The position numbers were made by a program, and so were the translations under genes. Source: Lacunisphaera sp. (GTDB lineage Bacteria; Verrucomicrobiota; Verrucomicrobiia; Opitutales; Opitutaceae). Taken from it: a stretch of 64,000 nucleotides of DNA. Below the pieces are notes generated by a model. It saw nothing but the letters and a program-made list of their open reading frames with translations. It had not been told where the DNA came from and made no database searches. Shown here one piece after another: positions 59,227 to 64,000 of this stretch (position 1 is its first letter; every line of letters starts with the position of its first letter). The stretch is taken from positions 1 through 64,000 of the forward strand of contig JAQSCO010000009.1 of NCBI GenBank assembly GCA_029945445.1, given 5' to 3'.

Positions 59227-61707
59227 ATGGCCAACACGCGCGCTCCCTTCAGCACCGATCAAGCCCAGCGCATCGTCCGGGCGTGGCTGCGCTCGGCCTC
59301 CTCGGGCCTCATCGAGCTCGACGCGGACTGGACGGGCGACTCGCTGCCGTTGCTGGCGCCGGGCGACAAGGCCTTTGCCTTCACCGACCTCGGGCCGGCG
59401 GCGCCGTCGCTCTACGCGGACGAGGCGGCCTACTACGTGGACGCCGAGGGCCTGCTGGTGTTCGTGCTCGACCCGGCGGAGCACAGCTGGGTCAACTTCG
59501 GGGCGATGCCGGTCTATGTCGCGGGCGACTTCAACGGCTGGGAAAAGGCGGTCGGGCAGGCCGAGTGGGCCCTGCAGCCCGGCGAGCTCAACGGGCGCCC
59601 GGTCTGGCTGGTGCGCCGGCCCGCCGGGCCGCTGCTCACGGATCCGCCGCCGCAGTTCAAGTTCATCACGGGGGACAACCGCTGGGTCGACCTGCCGCGC
59701 GAGGCGTCGAACCTCGTGGATGACGGCAAGGGGCATTTCAACCGCGCGATCCTCCGCTGGCGCACGGGGCGCAATCTCTTCCAGTTCACGACCGCGGAGC
59801 CGATCCTGCTCAACCAGACCTATTCGGTCGTCCACGTGCGCGACGGCCGCGAGGCGCCGAAGGTGCGGGTGCGGCTCGGGAAATTCTTCCATGAGCTCTG
59901 CAGCGACGTGCCGCTCGGCGCGATCGTGCGGCGCGGCGAGACGACCTTCCGGCTGTTCGCGCCGCGCGCGCGGCACGTGCGGCTGTTTGTCTGCGAGAAG
60001 CTGGAGGAACAGGCCGCGGCCTTCGGCTACGAGCTCGACCGGCTCGAGGAGGAGGGCGGCTGGCGCGGCGTCTGGGAGGCGCACCTCGACCGCAACATGC
60101 ACGGCTGGTATTACTGGTATTCGATCAGCGGCCCGCACGATGTGTTCGGTCATTTCCATCCGAACCAGAAAATCCTCGACCCCTACGCGCAGGCGGCGAC
60201 GGGCCGCGACGGCCCGGGCATCGTGCTCGATCCCGCGTGGGTGGGGCGGGGCGACCGCAGCTTCACCACGCCGGCGTGGCAGGACCTCGTCATGGCGGAG
60301 GCCCACGTGCGCGACCTCGTGGCCCGCGCCCCGGTCACGCTGGCCCCGGAGGAACGGCTGGGCTTCAGCGGTCTGGCGAAGTGGGTGGCGAGCCCGGATT
60401 TCTACCTGAAGCAGCTCGGGGTGAACTGCGTCGAACTGCAGCCGCTGCACGAGAACGACGCCCGCACGCGCGACGAATACCACTGGGGCTACATGACGGC
60501 CAATTTTTTCGCGCCGCACAGCGGCTACGGGCAGGACGCCGCGAAGGCCTCGTCGGTAAAGGAACTGCAGGAGCTTGTCGCGGCCTTCCACCGGCAGGGC
60601 ATCGCGGTGGTGGTGGACGTCGTCTACAACCACGTCGGCGAGCCGGCGCACCTGATGTTCATCGACAAGCTCTATTACTTCGAGCTCGACGACGCCGGCG
60701 TTCTGGCGAACTGGAGCGGCTGCGGGAACGACCTGCGCTGCCGCGCGGCGATGGCGACGCGACTCATCATCGACAGCCTCGTTCACCTGATCGAGGTCTA
60801 CGGCGTGGACGGCTTCCGCTTCGATCTGGCCGAGCTGATCGGCGTCGACGTGCTGCGCACGATCGAGACGGCGGTGAAGCAGGTGAAGCCCGACGTCATC
60901 CTCATTGCCGAGCCGTGGAGCTTCCGCGGGCATATCGCCGCGGCGCTGCGGCCGACCGGGTATGCGTCGTGGAACGACGGCTACCGGAATTTCCTCCGCG
61001 AGTATGTCCACGGCCGGGCCGGGGCGGACAAGCTGGAGTATTACCTCAAGGGTTCGCCGTGGCACTTCGCCTACTGGCCGGCGCAGACCGTCAACTACAC
61101 GGAGTCGCACGACGACCGCACGTGGCTCGATATGATCACGGAAAACGGCGATCACAACGGTTTCCACCCGACGCTGAACGACCGGCGCCGCACGCACCTG
61201 ATGGCGGCCATCCTGTTCGCGTCGGTGGGCATCCCGCTGGTGGCGCAGGGGCAGGATTTCCTGCGCTCGAAATACGGCGTGACGAACACCTACCAGCGCG
61301 GCGACCTCAACGCGCTCGACTACCACCGGCTGGTGCGCTTCCCCGCGACGCACGCGTATTTCGCCGACTGGATCGCGTTTCGGCGCTCGGCGGCCGGGCA
61401 GCTGCTCCGGCTTTTCAGCCGCCCGAGCGAGGGTTTCTTCCAGTGTTTCACCCAGCCCGGCTGGCCGGCGCTGGTGGCAATCTACAACGCCGACGGCAGC
61501 CAGGGCCGCACGCGCCTGCTGTTCGCGGTCAACCCGCACACCGAGGACATGACGATGCCGCTCGGCGAGGCCGGCGGGTGGGGCTGGAAGCTGGTCGCGG
61601 ATCACGAGTGCTTTTACACTGGCGACCGGCGGCCGCCCGGCGAGGCGGTGACGACCGAGGTGTTCATTCCGGGCCTGGGCTGCAGCCTGTGGGTGGCAGA
61701 GCAATAG
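59227..61707 (+). CDS. GH13 alpha-glucanase, pullulanase-like
   Basis: An 826-residue cytoplasmic-looking GH13 enzyme without signal peptide. A carbohydrate-binding or CBM48-like part contains MPVYVAGDFNGWEKA near residue 93; a second CBM48-like domain has TTFRLFAPRARHVRLFV. The catalytic barrel includes EYHWGYMTANFFAPHSGYG (compare YNWGYDP of pullulanases), VVVDVVYNHVGEP, DGFRFDLAEL (nucleophile Asp), LIAEPWSF (acid/base Glu) and NYTESHDDRT. It probably debranches alpha-1,6 linkages in glycogen. An earlier ATG at 59149 lies in repeat sequence, so MANTRAPFST is preferred. Confidence 0.88.
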   Translation: MANTRAPFSTDQAQRIVRAWLRSASSGLIELDADWTGDSLPLLAPGDKAFAFTDLGPAAPSLYADEAAYYVDAEGLLVFVLDPAEHSWVNFGAMPVYVAGDFNGWEKAVGQAEWALQPGELNGRPVWLVRRPAGPLLTDPPPQFKFITGDNRWVDLPREASNLVDDGKGHFNRAILRWRTGRNLFQFTTAEPILLNQTYSVVHVRDGREAPKVRVRLGKFFHELCSDVPLGAIVRRGETTFRLFAPRARHVRLFVCEKLEEQAAAFGYELDRLEEEGGWRGVWEAHLDRNMHGWYYWYSISGPHDVFGHFHPNQKILDPYAQAATGRDGPGIVLDPAWVGRGDRSFTTPAWQDLVMAEAHVRDLVARAPVTLAPEERLGFSGLAKWVASPDFYLKQLGVNCVELQPLHENDARTRDEYHWGYMTANFFAPHSGYGQDAAKASSVKELQELVAAFHRQGIAVVVDVVYNHVGEPAHLMFIDKLYYFELDDAGVLANWSGCGNDLRCRAAMATRLIIDSLVHLIEVYGVDGFRFDLAELIGVDVLRTIETAVKQVKPDVILIAEPWSFRGHIAAALRPTGYASWNDGYRNFLREYVHGRAGADKLEYYLKGSPWHFAYWPAQTVNYTESHDDRTWLDMITENGDHNGFHPTLNDRRRTHLMAAILFASVGIPLVAQGQDFLRSKYGVTNTYQRGDLNALDYHRLVRFPATHAYFADWIAFRRSAAGQLLRLFSRPSEGFFQCFTQPGWPALVAIYNADGSQGRTRLLFAVNPHTEDMTMPLGEAGGWGWKLVADHECFYTGDRRPPGEAVTTEVFIPGLGCSLWVAEQ

Positions 61708-61747
61708 CGGCCAACAGTTGGAATAATATTCCGCGGGCAACTGCGTA

Positions 61748-61763
61748 TGGCACGCATCTCGCT
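61748..61763 (+). promoter_or_regulatory. Candidate sigma-54 promoter before gapA
   Basis: TGGCACGCATCTCGCT matches the sigma-54 consensus TGGCACG-N4-TTGCW at all but one defined position, and GG and GC are spaced 12 bases as required. It ends 87 bases before the gapA ATG in a 142-base intergenic region. A chance match is possible. Confidence 0.4.
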
Positions 61764-61828
61764 TGCCATGGCGGGAGGCGATCACTTCATTTTGCGTAAC
61801 TGCCGGCGTTTTGCTGGCGGTTGAATAA

Positions 61829-62896
<1,068 letters not shown>

Positions 62897-62914
62897 GGCG
62901 GCGCAACGCCGTCC

Positions 62915-63012
62915 AGTAGCGAGGAGTGATTAGCGAGTAGCGAGCATCCAACTGCTCCTACTCGCTTTCCTTTTTCCGACTACGCGCTACGCGCTACTCA
63001 CTACCCGCTACT
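62915..63012. repeat. AGTAGCGAG-type imperfect inverted repeat between gapA and pgk
   Basis: The left arm (AGTAGCGAGGAGTGATTAGC) and right arm (GCGCTACTCACTACCCGCTA) pair at about 25 of 30 positions. Internal TAGCGAG and CTACGCG units repeat in tandem. It fills the gap and could form a large RNA hairpin between the two glycolytic genes. Confidence 0.6.
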
Positions 63013-63023
63013 TTCTTCCTCCC

Positions 63024-64000
63024 ATGCCTAAATTCAAAACCATCCGCGACCTCGACCTCGCCGGCCGGCGCGTGCTTATCCGCGTCGACTTCAACGTCCC
63101 GCAGGACAAGGCGACCGGCGCCATCACGAACAACCAGCGCATCGTCGCCGCGCTGCCGACCATCAAATACGCCCTGGAAAAGGGCGCGTCGGTCGTGCTC
63201 ATGTCACACCTCGGCCGGCCCGACGGCCAGAAGCTCGCCAAGTTCTCGCTCCAGCCCGTGGCAGTTGAACTCGAGAAGCTGCTCGGCCAGCCCGTGAAGT
63301 TTCTCGACGACTGCGTCGGTCCGGCGGTCGAGGCCGCTTGCGCCAAGCTCGCGCCCGGCACCGTCGTGCTGCTCGAGAATCTCCGCTTTCACATCGAGGA
63401 GGAGGGCAAGGTGAAGCTGGAGGACGGCACCGCGAAGAAGGCCGATCCGGCGGCCGTCGCGGCCTTCCGCGCGTCGCTGACGAAGCTCGGCGACGTGTTC
63501 GTGAACGACGCCTTTGGCACCGCGCACCGCGCGCACAGCTCGATGGTCGGCGTCTCGCTGCCGTTGAAGGCCGCCGGTTTCCTGATGGAGGCCGAGCTCA
63601 AGGCGTTCGCCGCGGTGCTCGACCACCCGTCGCGCCCGCTGCTCGCCATCCTCGGCGGCGCCAAGATCGCCGACAAGATCCCGCTCATCAAGAACCTCAT
63701 CGAGAAGGCCGACGAGATCATCATCGGCGGCGGCATGGCGTTCACCTTCAAGAAGGTCACCCAAGGCATGGAGATCGGCACCAGCCTCTTCGACGCCGAG
63801 GGCGCCAAGCTCGTGCCGGAACTCGTCGCGAAGGCGCAGGCCCGCGGCGTGAAGCTCATCCTGCCCGTCGACTATGTCGTGGCCGACAAGTTCGACGCCA
63901 ACGCCAACACCCGCACCGCGACTGACGCCTCCGGCATTCCCGCCGGCTGGATGGGCCTGGACGGCGGGCCGCTGTCCATTGGGCTTTACGGCGCGGCAAT
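63024..64000 (+). CDS. pgk: Phosphoglycerate kinase (partial, runs off window)
   Basis: The first 325 codons of Pgk, which transfers phosphate from 1,3-bisphosphoglycerate to ADP. Start [17 protein letters not shown], then [10 protein letters not shown] (substrate basic patch), [32 protein letters not shown] and [14 protein letters not shown] in order. The nucleotide-binding C-terminal part is cut by the window end. It follows gapA on the same strand. Confidence 0.95.
   Translation, partial: MPKFKTIRDLDLAGRRVLIRVDFNVPQDKATGAITNNQRIVAALPTIKYALEKGASVVLMSHLGRPDGQKLAKFSLQPVAVELEKLLGQPVKFLDDCVGPAVEAACAKLAPGTVVLLENLRFHIEEEGKVKLEDGTAKKADPAAVAAFRASLTKLGDVFVNDAFGTAHRAHSSMVGVSLPLKAAGFLMEAELKAFAAVLDHPSRPLLAILGGAKIADKIPLIKNLIEKADEIIIGGGMAFTFKKVTQGMEIGTSLFDAEGAKLVPELVAKAQARGVKLILPVDYVVADKFDANANTRTATDASGIPAGWMGLDGGPLSIGLYGAA

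Overview
This is a GC-rich bacterial chromosome segment, most likely from Verrucomicrobiota and probably Opitutaceae. Evidence for that: a fused lpxC-fabZ gene followed by lpxA; a beta-strand-repeat protein with a PEP-CTERM sorting tail; the paired DUF1501 and DUF1549/DUF1553 genes with a PPC-domain partner that are typical of Planctomycetes and Verrucomicrobia; and a large division and cell wall (dcw) cluster. Placement is inferred from gene content only. I saw no rRNA, tRNA, CRISPR array, transposase or phage gene.

Layout. 0-10.7 kb holds housekeeping genes: two rRNA methyltransferases, an SDR/IolB pair, carbonic anhydrase, EF-P, lpxC/fabZ-lpxA, a DUF971 protein, a Y-family polymerase and xylose isomerase. 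10.9-15.6 kb holds a PEP-CTERM protein followed by a tightly coupled response regulator, histidine kinase and Kef-type antiporter. Converging on it from the right (22.8 down to 15.6 kb) is a seven-gene minus-strand operon: a sucrose/mannosylfructose-phosphate synthase-like glycosyltransferase, a UspA protein, a HAD sugar phosphatase fused to a six-hairpin glycosidase-like domain, MscS, a LapA-like peptide, KtrB and KtrA. Together these read as an osmoadaptation module of solute synthesis and turnover, K+ uptake and emergency efflux. A 17-bp near-palindrome occurs twice before the PEP-CTERM/two-component block and once before the operon. A methyltransferase, a small membrane protein, a 30-codon ORF and a 5'-truncated ClC gene fill 23-24.9 kb.

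25-43.6 kb is the dcw cluster: mraZ (with three TGGGG operator repeats), rsmH, ftsL, ftsI, murE, murF, mraY, a LysM gene, ftsW, murG, murB, ddl, ftsQ, ftsA, ftsZ, then obgE. murD and murC are missing from their usual places. Four small uncharacterised ORFs are threaded through it, three of them overlapping neighbouring genes. 43.6-46.1 kb encodes two GspE/PilB-type proteins; the ATPase gene is frameshifted at a run of 13 G. 46.2-50.6 kb has a LysE exporter, a lipoprotein, a FUSC protein, an NAD(P)-binding protein and a small membrane protein. 50.7-56.2 kb is the PPC/DUF1501/DUF1549 cluster. 56.4-64 kb has a Rid-like protein, a conserved hypothetical gene, mnmA, a pullulanase-like GH13 enzyme, gapA and the start of pgk.

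A second theme is dispersed palindromic repeats. One family (TGGAGGGC...GCCCTCCA) has four copies. Another (GTAGGAGGGGC...GCCCCTCCTAC) has a degenerate copy between efp and lpxC and an excellent copy inside the mnmA reading frame. Repeat mosaics also seem to supply the N-terminal codons of two genes in the DUF1501 cluster. Many adjacent genes overlap by ATGA or GTGA, so translational coupling is common, and clear Shine-Dalgarno sites are rare.
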